NCBI GenBank assembly: GCA_031835245.1
Contig: JAVKOQ010000113.1
Span: 102,357 to 166,356 of the forward strand
From: Balamuthia mandrillaris
Taxonomy: Eukaryota; Discosea; Longamoebia; Balamuthiidae
DNA length: 64,000 nucleotides
Reading direction: 5' to 3'
Positions within the stretch are counted from its first letter, which is position 1. The number at the start of each line of letters is the position of its first letter. Position numbers and translations under genes: made by a program. Shown here piece after piece: positions 1 to 10,862 of this stretch. Under the pieces are notes generated by a model. That model saw only the letters and a list, made by a program, of their open reading frames with translations, was not told the DNA's origin and ran no database searches.

Positions 1-1203
1 GCCAAATGAGCACATGTGTAGGTGTTCCAAGGGCATCCGTTCTCTCTCGCCCACTTTAACGTTTCCAAGTCTCCTTTCAATGCTGCATTCTCGCAAACAA
101 CCGCACTCCAAGGGCAGCCGTTATCTCTTACCCACTTTAGCATTTCTATGTCTCCTCGCCAGGCTGCATGGATACACACTAACTCGTCCCAAGGGCAGCC
201 GTGCTGATAGAGCCACTTGAGCATTTCAAGATGGCCTCTACTGGCGGCCGCTTCGCAAGTTCGCTTATTCCAAGGACATCCCCTCTCTCGCACCCATTGA
301 AGCATTGGCAAGTTCCCAGCCGTGGCAATGTGGGTGCAAGTCCGCTCATCCCAAGGACAGCCATTCTCGTGAAGCCATTTTAGCGTTTCCCATTGTCCAT
401 ACTCTGCCGCAGATGCGCAAACCTTTGCGTCTAAATGAGGTTAGAGAAGAGGAGAGAGAGAGAAAAATGGCTCACCCCAGATAAAGCCGTTGTTTAGGGT
501 CCACTCGAGGATGTGCAAATATCCCTTCCCAGCAACGAAAGGGCAAACCCAATGGCTCAGAGGGCATCCTTCGTCGAGCAACCACTGCAACATCCAGGTC
601 ACCGTTTCTTGCAGCACCTTCCATTGTCCTTGAATCCCAATGGCAGCCCTGTTCTCTGGCCCACTTCAACACTTCGAAGTGGCCATTCTCAGCTGCCGCT
701 CTGCAAGTGCGTTCATCCCAAGGGCATCCCTTTTGATGAAGCCACTGAAGCACTTCCAAATGGCCGCCCTTTGCCGCCTGTTTGCATGCTTTTCGGCTCC
801 AAGGGCAGCCACGTTCCTGAAGCCACACCAACATGTCCAAATCTCCTCGTTTGGCTGCCCTAGCGCAGGTTTGCTTGCCCATGGCATAGCCGTTGGCCAA
901 AGCCCACTGCAGCATCGGCAGGCTGCTGCACGCCAGCTCAACGGAGAGCATGTGCCGCAGCAAGCTCGGACAACAAGCGAACCAGCGACGGCAGGTCCTG
1001 GCGGCCACCGCCACCGCGCCTGCGGGCAGCTGTTCCAACACGTGACAGAGCAACTCGTCCGGCAGCAGCTCTTCCACCAAACAAGCGTCGTTTGGCTCAC
1101 ATCGTCGTCGTTTCTTCTTCGGTCTAGTGGCTTGCATCGCTCGTTTTCCAACACACGTCACTCTAGCTCGTTTGGGATTTAACTTTGGATCGGTCGGCCC
1201 CAT
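1..1203 (-). CDS. F-box protein with GCPW ankyrin-like repeats (3' end outside window, one frame break)
   Basis: Start ATG at 1203 follows a promoter-like gap. A basic N-terminus is followed by an F-box (LPDELLCHVLEQLP...RRWFACCP, residues ~45-85) and then ~26-residue repeats of the form W-x5-GCPW-x3-TC-x2-AA-x2-G-x-LEVLK. F-box proteins recruit substrates to SCF ubiquitin ligases; the repeats would be the substrate arm (inference). The repeat frame is lost near 596 and resumes +1: the shifted frame reads MLQWLLDEGCP...CPFVAGKGYLHILEWTLNNGF, so a 1-base gain or 2-base loss is likely. An intron at 475-431 (GTGAGC...TTTAG) then joins in phase to more repeats (VCASAAEYGQWETLKWLHENG...) that run open to base 1. 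The gene is therefore either a recent pseudogene or carries a sequence error. Same family as the loci at 11.3, 18.3 and 55.3 kb. Confidence 0.75.
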
Positions 1204-1430
1204 CGGATCGCGGGGGAGTGAACCAAGTTTCTGGACACCTTTTGCTTGGGTCCGATTCGGCGAATAATACCCTCATAATGATCCGAACCCGATCCAATCG
1301 GATGCAGCTCGGGTAAATTATAATTAATTTCAATTGTAAAATTAAAAACTAAAAGTCGTTTTCAAAAAAATCACAAAAACAGAATCGTCCTGTAAACGAC
1401 GTCGGACAACACCTACCGAACAACACGACA

Positions 1431-3767
1431 ATGGGCTTTAGTTTTTGGGGAGGCAGCGCCGTCCGCTTCTGCGACTTTGATGAAGAGGCCAAAGAATGCG
1501 AGTGGACGATGTGGGCCGTGGTAACCTATTTTTTTTTAATTTTTTTTTTGAAGTTATTGTTATAGTATATCGTAACTGTCAAAAACAAAAAACTCAACAA
1601 CCGTTTAAAAAAAAACAAGGCGGTGGGAGTGCTTTGGATCCCTGGATTGCTGTTTGGGCTGTTGACGGTTGTGTTTGGCACCGTTTACTTTTGTTGCTGT
1701 CGGTGTAGATGCGGAGGCAAGCCGTTGTTTTGGCGCGTGGCTCTTATAGCTCTTTCCGTTTGCATCTTGTACTTACTTCTTTGTCGTTGTTTGTGTTCCT
1801 TGTGTCGCTTCTTTCTTTCTTTTTTTCTTGTCGTTTTCTTGCCGTTTTGTTTTCTTTTTCTTTTTCGTTTTCTTTTTCGTTTTCGTTTTCGTTTTCTTTT
1901 TCGTTTTCGTTTTCGTTTTCTTTTCTTTGCTTTTCTTTTCTTTTCTTTTCTTTTCTTTTCTTTGCTTTTCTTTTCTTTTCTTTTCTTTTCTTTTCTTTTC
2001 TTTTCTTTTCTTTTCTTTTCTTTTCTTTTCTTTTCTTTTCTTTTCTTTTCTTTTCTTTTCTTTTCTTTTCTTTTCTTTTCTTTTCTTTTCTTTGCTTTTC
2101 TTTTTCTTTTCTTTTTTTTTCTCTCTTCCTTTCTTCATAGTTTAACAAACAGAATCCCAAAACAACAGAGTCTTCATAGTGGTCATCATCAGCATCGATG
2201 CCGACGTGCAACGCGCCAACGACGAATTTGCAGACACCTCCATCAACTACGCCTCGGACTTTGTGAAGGAGGTGGAAGGCACTATCCAAAGAACCCTGGA
2301 TGCTCCTTACACCCCTGAAGCAGCTGCGCAGGCATCGTGGGCGGTGGACGGCTTGGCAGCCGCTGAGCAGGCGGAGGAGGAGATCACCCGGTTGAAAGAC
2401 CCAATTAACTACGGAGCCATGTCAAAGTACGTTTTATGTTTGCGAATGTTAACTCTTAGGACTTGTTTGTTATGTTGTCCTTTATCTTTCTTCTTCTTTT
2501 TCTTGTTCTTCTTGTTCTTGTTTTTTTTCTTCTTCTTCTGCTTCTTCTTCATCTTATGTTTCGTTATAAACTTAGGTTCGTGGTGGAAGTTGTGTTCCTC
2601 GTGATGTTGGGCATCGCTTGTGTGGTCGTTATCATCGGGCTTCTTTGTGGTTGTAACAAATTTGTCTTTTGGTACTGCTGCTTCATTCTTTGCTTTCTCC
2701 TTCTGGATGTTAGTGTCTTTATACTCACTTTATATCTTGTTTTCGTTTCATGCTTCTTTCTTTTGTATTTGATAGTTATGGCATCGCCTTGATGATATTG
2801 TCCATTCCTGTTTGGTTGCTCTTTTCTTGGGGCCTGTTTGGAGAGCGTATATTCACGGATGCTTGCGACGAGTGCGAGGAAGAAAGAGCCACTCCCACAA
2901 ACTCTGCGATGAGTTATCTCATTGAATGTGATGACCCTTTGTGGGCTGATTGGGTTGCTTCTGTGACTGCTTTCAGAGAAGGAGCCATTACCGCTGGCTG
3001 TGGTTTGTGATCTCACTCTTATCTTCTTTCTTTGGTTCCTCTTCTTGTTCTTTTTTGAGTCTTCTACTTCTTTTCCTGCTTTTCCTCCATGTCGCTTGTT
3101 CTCAGTCTTCTGTTTCTTTTTTGCTTTATTCTGGTAAAAACAAACAAACAGCTGCATACACCTCGCTTTGTGCATCCGGACAAGCAACGTGTCCTCCAGG
3201 ACAATGCACAGAGGAAACATTATACGACATTCCCAACTTGGTTAGTATTTGCTCTTTGTCTTCCTATAACCACTCTATTGCTATGTTATTGATCCTTTTC
3301 ATTATTTATTCTTTTTTTAAATGATAAACAGGAAGTTGATGATAACGGACAGAACCGTACAGTGGAGCAATGCAGCACTCAATGTACCGACCAAGACTTG
3401 CAAGACTTTAGCGTCAATTTGATGGAGACCTATGACGCCATTCTGGAATACGATGCAATCTATGAAATCGTGCTTCAATGGTTGAACTGCGGTTTCGTGC
3501 TGGAGTACTGTGATGAAGTAGATCCAACTCTTTGCGGCGACATGAAGTACGTGCATCGCCACCCTTACATTCTTCATTCTTTTTTTTTTTCTAATGGAAA
3601 CAATCCATAGGGTTGCTGGTTTATCGGGATTCTTCGCCATGCTTTTGGGTATATTGGTGCTCATCAGCGTTGTCATGGCTGGACTTGTGACCCGTGTGCT
3701 CAACCCAGACGATGACGAGGAGGAGATGGAACTGTCCAGCGAGAGCGGCAGCGAAAGCGATGACTAA
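1431..3767 (+). CDS. Five-transmembrane prominin/tweety-like membrane protein
   Basis: Eight exons (1431-1520, 1620-1768, 2169-2426, 2576-2671, 2776-3002, 3152-3240, 3332-3546, 3611-3767) keep phase throughout and give 426 aa. TM1 is ~31-55, followed by a Cys/Arg cluster (CCCRCRC) as a short cytosolic loop; TM2 ~69-90; an acidic helical ectodomain; TM3 ~168-192 with a CGC motif; TM4 ~203-225; a Cys-rich ectodomain with an NRT glycosylation site; TM5; and an acidic Ser/Asp/Glu tail. The 2-2-1 TM layout with Cys-rich loops after TM1 and TM3 is that of prominins and tweety-family proteins. The length (426) is nearer to tweety than to prominin (~850). A role in membrane protrusions or lipid handling is inference from those families. 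Intron 2 is mostly a TTTTC microsatellite. Confidence 0.75.
1850..2125 (+). repeat. Intronic (TTTTC)n microsatellite
   Basis: About 270 bp of TTTTC units with CGTTTT and TTTGC variants fills intron 2 of the five-TM gene. The sense strand is pyrimidine. Confidence 0.95.
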
Positions 3768-4234
3768 GCCGTTGTATTCCTTTCCTCTTTTTTTTTTTTG
3801 TGCACATAATATTCCTCTCTCACGTCCTCGCTCTTGTCTTTGCTCGCTTCCTGTCTCACGTCCTCTCTCTTGTCCTGTATCCTTCTCTCGCGTCCTCGCT
3901 CTCGTCTTATCTCGTATCCAAGGTCGCGAAATTTCTTGAGAAACGCCAAATTTAAACAATTAAAAAATAAATGAAAAACAATTTGACCGAAAAGAAACGG
4001 CAAGGGAGCAAAGGCCAGCCAAAAATGTCCCTGCGCCTCCCTGCTACTTTCAGCGGGGAAAATCAGTGTCGACAAGGACCACCGCCAAACCCAAACCATT
4101 GCGCGTTGGTCATGTTATTTTTGATTTGATTTTATTTCATCACAACAAAAAAAAAAAGAAGTAAACGACAGAAAAAGTGTAAAAAAGAAGTAGCAGCGGC
4201 ACAAAGGAGAAGTAGCAAAAGATTCCCAACCCCA
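3768..4234 (+). other. Intergenic gap and upstream region of the KCTD-like gene
   Basis: Contains a CT-rich stretch with repeated 'CTCGTCCTCTCTCTTGTC'-like units (3810-3920), the 77-bp block at 3988-4064 that recurs at 17614, and one GTCGAC at 4068-4073. No ORF is supported. Confidence 0.5.
3988..4064 (+). repeat. Copy A of a ~77-bp dispersed non-coding block
   Basis: Aligns without gaps to 17614-17690. Shared segments include GAAAAGAAACGGCAAGGGA and TCCCTGCGC. Each copy lies in sense ~145-170 bp upstream of a start codon (4235 here, 17834 for copy B). Confidence 0.8.
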
Positions 4235-4536
4235 ATGGAGAAGTTACACAATGTCTTTGGCACCGGCTCCTCCTCCGCCAAGAATGTGGTCAAGCTGAAC
4301 GTCGGCGGGCAGCTCTTCCTGACCACGCTGGACACCCTCCAGAGCGACAAGGACTCGGAGCTGGCCGCCCTCACTGACCCTTCCAACTCCAACAGGGTGA
4401 TGGTGGACGGGGCCATCTTTGTGGACAGGGATGGCACCCATTTTCGACACATCCTGAACTTTCTGCGCTCTGGCGTGCTGAACATACACTCGGACCTCAT
4501 CCTGCATAACGAGTTGTTGGTGGAAGGTTTGACCTT

Positions 4537-4590
<54 letters not shown>

Positions 4591-5074
4591 GTTCTCTTTG
4601 TTTTGGGTGACACTCATTTTTTTTCACTAATATGATAACTAACGTACACAAAACCGCTTCGTCTCAAAAAACAGCTGACTTTTACCAGCTCCAAAGCCTT
4701 AAGGACTTGCTCCAAGCCACATTGCCCAAGGCTGACCCTGAAGCTGAGGTTTGTTTTTTCATCGCTATTCCCTTTTCTTTTTCTCGTTCGTTTGTTGTTT
4801 GCTTGTGCGTGCGTGTTGCTGTTTGTTTGTTTGTTTGTTTGTTTGTTTGTTTGTTTGTTTGTTTGTTTGTTTGTTTGTTTGTTTGTTTGTTTGTTTGTCT
4901 GTTTGTTTTGCAATATGCTTCCTATGCTTTCTGTTTGGCCTCTAGCGCTGTTTGGCTTTTCTTGGTTAACACGCTCTCTTTGATAACCACCAACATCAGC
5001 TTCGCAAGTGTAAAGAACGAGTGCTTGAGTTGGAACAGGAAGTTGCAGAGCTGCGCAAGAGACTGGAGGGATAA
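4235..5074 (+). CDS. KCTD-like BTB/T1-domain protein
   Basis: Three exons (4235-4526, 4675-4748, 5000-5074) give 146 aa. Residues ~19-100 form a T1-type BTB domain: NVVKLNVGGQLFLTTLDTLQ, then GAIFVDRDGTHFRHILNFLR and LLVEADFYQLQSLKDLL, the order seen in KCTD proteins. These oligomerise and often act as Cullin-3 adaptors. The last exon encodes a short coiled coil (LELEQEVAELRKRLEG). Introns are a CT dinucleotide run and a TTTG run. Exact substrate is unknown. Confidence 0.88.
4531..4597 (+). repeat. Intronic (CT)n microsatellite
   Basis: Pure TC dinucleotide run in intron 1 of the KCTD-like gene. Confidence 0.95.
4819..4910 (+). repeat. Intronic (TTTG)n microsatellite
   Basis: About 22 TTTG units in intron 2 of the KCTD-like gene. 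In the plus frame it reads as an artefactual VCLF repeat. Confidence 0.95.
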
Positions 5075-5269
5075 ACGAAACACATAAAACTACACCGTTC
5101 GCCTTTATCGCGGTAAACCCCAAATCTCTTCTTTAACTTTTTTTTGTACAAAGACTCCTCCATTCTGCTTTATCTTTTCGTGTGTTTCTTGAATTCCTCT
5201 TCCTTGTTTTTCATCTTGTTGCAGCCATGAGAGAGAGAGAGAACAAAGAGATTCAAACTTTATCACTCT

Positions 5270-5824
5270 TTAGTTGAACAGAACACGGGCCAACTCCAAC
5301 CCAATTCCTTCCAACGCCTCCACTCCTCCGCTAATCCCTCCTTTTCCTCCTTCTCCAACTTCTCCATTGCCATCATTATCATCATTTCCACCTTCTCCTC
5401 CCTCTCCTCCTTCCTCGTCACTATCCGTATCCGTATCTGGGTTTGATACAAATCCAAATGGAGAGGTGCCACCACCATCCTCTCTCACGCACAGCCCTCC
5501 TCCGCTACAAACATGTCCCGTGGGACAGCAATAGCTCTCCTCGTTGGCAGCTGGATCGGCGGGACAAGCGATGGGGCGGCTAGAAGGACAGCCCAAGCAG
5601 GAGGTGCCATCCGCAGAGCAGGCCTGACCGGGACGACAGCAGACGCCGGTGCCGCAGCGGACCGGACGGAAGAAGGTACAGCTGGTGGATGAGAGTTGTT
5701 TCCTGTGGTGCATGCGCGTGGTGTTGTTGGAAGAGAAGGCGGAAGAGGTGGAGCAGAGAAGAAGGAGGAGGAAGAGGATGCCGAAGCAGCAGAGAGAACA
5801 GGTAAAGTGAAGCCCACGCGGCAT
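5270..5824 (-). CDS. Secreted Cys-rich protein, paralogue 1
   Basis: Single exon, 184 aa, start ATG at 5824. The N-terminus is a signal peptide (FGILFLLLLLCSTSSAFS). The mature part has a disulphide-type module, CGTGVCCRPGQACSADGTSC-x-GCP...SYCCPTGHVCSGGGLC, resembling granulin- or whey-acidic-like Cys spacing but not clearly either. A Gly/Asp/Glu-rich linker leads to a short C-terminal motif, GGVEALEGIGLELARVLFN. The neighbour at 6217-6648 has the same plan, so the two are tandem duplicates. Function unknown; extracellular location is inferred from the signal peptide. Confidence 0.75.
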   Translation of the reverse strand: MPRGLHFTCSLCCFGILFLLLLLCSTSSAFSSNNTTRMHHRKQLSSTSCTFFRPVRCGTGVCCRPGQACSADGTSCLGCPSSRPIACPADPAANEESYCCPTGHVCSGGGLCVREDGGGTSPFGFVSNPDTDTDSDEEGGEGGEGGNDDNDGNGEVGEGGKGGISGGVEALEGIGLELARVLFN

Positions 5825-6216
5825 TTTTTTTTTTTTGCTTGCTTTGTTTGTGGTGTTGGGGATGGATGGACGAGGAGATGAGCAAGCCTAGGCTATGTTT
5901 AAATATTAGTATTGTCGTCCGTATCGAGGCAGTTCCTGTGCGCAGTTCAGGCATTTTCGTGGCAGAGTAAAGCAACTGCCTCTCGAAAACACGGAGAAGG
6001 GGCAGTTTGTTTAATGCAATGGTAGTATTAGCCAGTGCTTTTCGACTGGAGTCCTCCTCCTACATTTCGTTCAACCGCAAGCGAAAAGCGAAGCAGAGAG
6101 AAGAGGAAGGGTGGGGAGAAGGAGAGCAGGGGGGGGGGGAGAGAAGGAAAGAGAGTAGAACGACCAAGAACAGAGAGAACAATGAAGAGAACAGCTTGAA
6201 AGCCAGATAAGATAGT
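5825..6216 (-). other. Spacer between the tandem Cys-rich genes
   Basis: Contains a poly-T run next to the start of paralogue 1 and a purine-rich stretch (6085-6190) just 3' of paralogue 2. No gene seen. Confidence 0.5.
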
Positions 6217-6648
6217 TTACTGGTTTTGAAAGTATCGAGCCAGCACCAAAACAGGTCCTTCCAAGCCTGCCACTCCTCCAATGAACACACCGTCACCTCC
6301 TCCTCCAGTGTTTGTAGAGATTGGGGTCACATCCGGTCTCTCGCACCTGCCATCTCCAGCGCAAAAGTATCCAGTTGGGCAACAGTAGTTGAAGCCGCTC
6401 GCTCCTCCGAAACAGGGATTTGGGCGACCAAAGGGACAGCCAGAACAGGACGAGCCATCCGCGGAGCAGGTTTGGCCGGCCTGACAGCAGACGCCGTTGC
6501 CGCAGTTGACGGGACGAGCAATGGGACAGCCAGCGGAGAACTGTTTCTTGAGGTTGGCGTTGCTGGAGGCGAAGGAAGAAGTGAGGAGCAGTAAAAAGAG
6601 GAAGAGAAGGGCGCAAGCGAAGAGTGGTTGAAGGGAGAGGCGAAGCAT
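6217..6648 (-). CDS. Secreted Cys-rich protein, paralogue 2
   Basis: Single exon. I chose ATG 6648, which begins directly with a signal peptide (MLRLSLQPLFACALLFLFLL), over the longer frame; this gives 143 aa. The Cys module CGNGVCCQAGQTCSADGSSC-x-GCP...YCCPTGYFCAGDGRC matches paralogue 1 residue for residue at the cysteines. A Gly-rich linker and the C-terminal motif GGVAGLEGPVLVLARYFQNQ follow. The conserved C-terminal helix suggests a shared binding or assembly function (inference). Confidence 0.75.
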   Translation of the reverse strand: MLRLSLQPLFACALLFLFLLLLTSSFASSNANLKKQFSAGCPIARPVNCGNGVCCQAGQTCSADGSSCSGCPFGRPNPCFGGASGFNYCCPTGYFCAGDGRCERPDVTPISTNTGGGGDGVFIGGVAGLEGPVLVLARYFQNQ

Positions 6649-7432
6649 TGTCGTGGTTTGTTTGTTAGAGTTGAGAAGTGAATGCACACAAACAACCAAA
6701 ACGATAAATAAATACAAGAGAGGGAGAGAACATAAAACGTCAACCTACAAGTCAACTTGCGTCCACATGCATGCTCAACTTCTTTCCAACTCAACTCCAG
6801 CGAATGCCTCTCAAATAACCGGAGAATAACGTTAAAACAGAAAGGAGTGGTAGTTTCAACACAAGTCACCCATCCAGGTTGGGGATTGATTGATAGCAGC
6901 TCCAGACCAATTGCTGCTAGCCTTATTCCCTCACTGTTTCCCTTTCTGCAACAAGGAGGAACACATGCATCAGTTAAATTGCATGGCAAACTCCCCCCGT
7001 ACCCCACGTGTGCTTTGTGCTTTTCGCTGGGCAGGTGCCCACCTTTGCCATTCGCCACTTCTCCACCTCAGCCAGTTGCCTATCTTCTTGGCACGCCATG
7101 TTGCAGAAAGAACAGACATTTTTTTTTCAGACTCATCTTAAAAGGGGACGCTACATGGAGTAGCAGTGCCCGTGGTGGTCGACTCCTCAGTACCGACGCA
7201 GCAGGTCTCGCTGACCACATTCCCCGCCTCTGTTTCCCCTCTGAATGCTTTGGCGTAACACTTTTTCATTTACCTCTCTGCCTCTCTGCTCTACACTCTC
7301 GAGCACATTCTTGAGATGCTTGCTCTGTCTGGCCAATTCTTCTTCGGGGAGAATGAGTGAGTGTAACGGAAGCCCACGTGAAAGCTTTATTGCTTTTGAC
7401 CAGCCAGGAATGTTTACCACCAACAAAAAAAA
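6649..7432. other. 784-bp intergenic region
   Basis: Divergent spacer between the Cys-rich gene (minus) and the acidic protein (plus). Contains one GTCGAC (7179-7184). Several open frames cross it but none shows family similarity or clear splice structure. Confidence 0.4.
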
Positions 7433-8551
7433 ATGGAAGGGAGAAAAAGAGAAAGGGAGGAAGCCAAACCCGAAGAACCTGACGGACCCACCAAGTGTGG
7501 ACGGACGGACGTGCGCCATGACACCATGAAGGAGGAGAGAAAGCAAGCGCTGTGGGACAACGAAAAGCATCGCCGCTTGTTTGCCGTTGCTTTTTTCTCC
7601 TGCGACAAGCGCCTCCGCGACAGGCAGGATCACCACCTCACCGAAGAGGACTTTGGCTGGCGCTTCGACTCGAGAACGGTGGTGCAGCACTTTAGGCAGT
7701 GCCACTGCGGTGTGGCCATGCGCTTGCACAGCAGGAAGCTCGAATCGGAGTTACAAAGCGAGTTCGCGTTACGCACCCTGAAAGAGCTGTGCGCCATTTA
7801 CCTCATGGACCGCTTTCGGGGCGATAAGGCAGACGAAGAGAAGGCAAAACAACAGTTTGCACAATGGCAAGAGCTACTTCCCACGGACCTGATCGAGTAC
7901 CTCCTCAAGAAGGGGGTGGTGCACGATCACTACGACTGGCGCTCTCTGTATGAGGAACGACGTTTGGCGCAACAGTTGGAGGCCGTTCTCTCCGAGGCTG
8001 AAATGCCGAGCGAACTTGAGTACCTCTTTACAGCTTTTCACTTGTCCCATGTGAATGGAGGGCGTCCTTTGAGAGGCGATGCAGAACATGGGAACGTTTA
8101 TCTGGTGGACCCACACAAGAATGAACCAGTTTCCATAGAAGAGTTCGATGCCGCCATGAAGCACACGTTGCACCCAACGTTGCTGGCAGAGACTTTGTTC
8201 AAGTCGGAGAGAGCGGAAGTGAGGTGGCTGGAGGAGCGGTGGAGCGAGTACGAAAGGAGGCCGGACCTGTTTGAGGACCTTACATCCGCGGAAGCCGAGT
8301 TGGAACAATTCGAAAGAGAAGCACAAAAAAAAGAAGAGGAGGAGGAGGAGGAGGAGGAGGAAGAAGAAGAAGAAGAACAACAACAACAACAACAACAAGA
8401 AGAAGAAGAAGAAGAAGCAGAAGCAGAAGAAGAACAAGAAGAACAAGAAGAACAAGAAGCAGAAGCAGAAGAAGAACAAGAAGAACAAGAAGAAGAAGAA
8501 GAAGAAGAACAACAACAACAACAACAACAAGATGACGAAGAAGAAGAAAAA

Positions 8552-8584
<33 letters not shown>

Positions 8585-8842
8585 GAGGAAGATGAGGAGG
8601 AGGAGGAGGAAGAAGAAGAAACAGAAGAAGAGAAAGAGGAGAAAAAGGAATGGAGTCCTCTTCATCGAGGTCTACGGATGATGGTGGTCCTCATGCGAAG
8701 GGCTGGTTTAAAACGGTTGACCTGGATGGTGTTGTACAGCACCAATATCCTGTTTGCAAACCCCTACCCTGTCTATCTGTTCGGGGTCTCTCCTCGCACC
8801 GGCAATTTGGTCGGCGTTGAATCCGAAGTTCGGTGGGGCTAG
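7433..8842 (+). CDS. Acidic Glu/Gln-repeat protein, C-terminus possibly NuiA-like
   Basis: Single exon, 469 aa, ATG after an A-rich leader. Residues 1-295 are a soluble helical region I do not recognise (HRRLFAVAFFSCDKRLRDRQ..., GNVYLVDPHKNEPVSIEEFD). Residues ~300-405 are almost pure Glu with Gln tracts, encoded by GAA/GAG/CAA triplets, so the repeat expands in frame. The C-terminal ~60 residues end in ANPYPVYLFGVSPRTGNLVG followed by VESEVRW, which resembles the end of nuclease A inhibitor (NuiA)-like domains. That match is from memory of the family pattern and is weak. Confidence 0.65.
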
Positions 8843-8936
8843 CCACACAATCTACGGCAGCCAATAAGAAATCAAAAAATAAATTAAAAATTACCATTTT
8901 AAGGGTGTCGACGAAAATATTTTACCATTTACAGAT

Positions 8937-10845
8937 ATGTCGACAGTTAAAATCATGGAAGAAGGAAGGGACGCCATGCAGAACGACCCTCCGTTTGTGC
9001 TTCGGCACCTGCCGAGGGAGCTGTGGTGCGAGATACTGTTTTACTTCACGCCGAACGAGTGGCTGAAGGCTTCACAGACTTGCTGTTTCTTTGCTTCCGA
9101 TGCTTGGTGGCAGTCATTCTTCTCGTGTACCCTTTTCTCGGCCTTCTTTTGGCTGTCTGTTGTTGTTGTTCTTCTTCTGCTTCTCCTCACTCCTTCTTAT
9201 CTTGTTGAACTACATATGTAGTTCGGTTTCGTGACTATGCACCAGACGAGAACGACTGGAATGAAGCCAAAGAGCTCCTCGACAAATGCCTCCTTCAGCC
9301 CTACCGCTTGCAACGGTCTCCAAATTTTACTCCCACGAATCCTTCTGCACTGCTTTCCGTGGCTTCCCTCAGCCTGGAGGACTCCTGCCGCTACTTCCGA
9401 CAGCTTCGCTCCGCATGGCGGTCCCAGCTGAAACTCTACAAGTTTCTCTTCTTTGCTCTTCACAAAGGGCTCTACTATTCCGACACCTTTCGCTCTGCAT
9501 TGACTCCAGAAGATCATCAACTGTTGTCGTTGCGACAACAACTGCGAGCTCGCTATCCTGTCATGTTCCATTCCCTCGAGAGGTGGCAGTACGGGCTGTC
9601 TTGCTTGCCGGAACTTCGTTTCGGGCTCCTGTTTCGCTATTGGCCTTGCTACTACGAAGAGAATGACCTTACGTTTCGGTTCTGCTGGCCAAAAGCTGAT
9701 GGCAGGATTCATGTGAGCTACTTTGATGAAGATCCTCGCAAAAGCGCAGAGCGGTTGGTTGCTTCTTATCTCGCCCTTCTTTTCTTTATTCTTTTTTGCT
9801 TTTTTGCTTTTTTCTTTTTACTTTCATCTTCACTTTCTCACAAACGAGTAGCGCCAACTCATGGACAGCAACAACAGTTGAAGAGTGCATGGATAAGGTC
9901 AAGGAGGATGCCGAGGCTTGGATATCACGAATGCACCAAAAAGGAATAACGGTGAACATGTGGAAACTGCACGAGCTCGCCGCTCAAGAAGCACTTCGAC
10001 GCTGCTGCTATTTAGCCTTGTCGCAACTCATTCCAGCCTTTGCCGCGCAGTCCTTCAACCAATCTTTTGTTCGTGGATCTTATGCCATGAGCAACGAAAC
10101 AAACCAAAAGTTAAGAGATCTCTTGGACTTTTTTCGGGCTACCAAGGAAGAGGAGGAAACGAGCCCTTATGGAAATATCCTCGAAGAGAGAAAATGCAAC
10201 AACCTCACAACAACCTTGCTCTCCTCTCCTCAACCAGTGCAATACACCTTCCAAATGCCCAGTCCTCACGAGGAAGATGAAGCAGTGGTGAAAGCTCGTC
10301 ACGACAAAGAACTTCGCTGTCAACAACACCAGCTGCAGAAAGAACTCCTCCGCCCGAGGTCTTCCAAAGCCGTGCTTCCTGCGCTTGAACGTTGCCTTCG
10401 TCGTTTCCTGGCCTTGATGTTGCTGGAGGAGGCCATGCGGGATGCAGACAACTGGCCAACCAAAGAGTGGAACGTGGTTGACAACGTCTTCAACAGCCCA
10501 GAGCAGAAGCAGAAACGGTGTCGGTGGATGTTTCTCCCTTATTTTGTGCATCCTTCGGTAGTGACGCCTCGCACAGCTCATTTTGCAATTTGGCCAATGG
10601 CATACCTTCAAAAGGCGTTGTTGGCAGCTCGTCCGCTGGCCATTCTCATCCTCTTTGCTTGCCTTCAACGTTTGCCCGCGGCTTCGTCGGTGCTCTCTCC
10701 TTCCATGTCCGCTTTGTTGCAGGACAGCAACCTGGTTGTGGAACGGCAACTGAGAGAGTTAGCTGTGTACGGCATTCCACAAGAGAAAGTGAAAAGAGTG
10801 GTGGAGATACTTGGCTTCTCGTTGAGTCCGTTGCATATGACGTGA
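8937..10845 (+). CDS. F-box protein of unknown substrate
   Basis: Three exons (8937-9126, 9222-9753, 9852-10845), 571 aa. An F-box occurs near the N-terminus (FVLRHLPRELWCEILFYF, then LKASQTCCFFASDAWWQ), with the F-R-F-R-DY exon junction typical of post-F-box regions. The rest is helical, with PDENDWNEAKELLDK and a long C-terminal exon; no catalytic motif seen. The first ATG (8937) lies inside the recurrent ATGTCGACA element, and an in-frame ATG at 8955 is an equally good start (565 aa). Likely an SCF substrate adaptor. Confidence 0.75.
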
Positions 10846-10862
10846 CATTCTTTGTTCCTTGT

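Noticed and set aside
1744-2289. Lys/Glu-rich minus-strand open frames over the TTTTC repeat
   Set aside because: They are translations of a microsatellite in an intron of the plus-strand gene and have no other support.
4800-4945. VCLF tandem repeat as a possible peptide repeat
   Set aside because: It is the TTTG microsatellite of an intron with matching donor and acceptor.
6327-7058. 243-codon minus-strand frame upstream of Cys-rich paralogue 2
   Set aside because: It overlaps the paralogue in another frame and shows no family or codon-level support.
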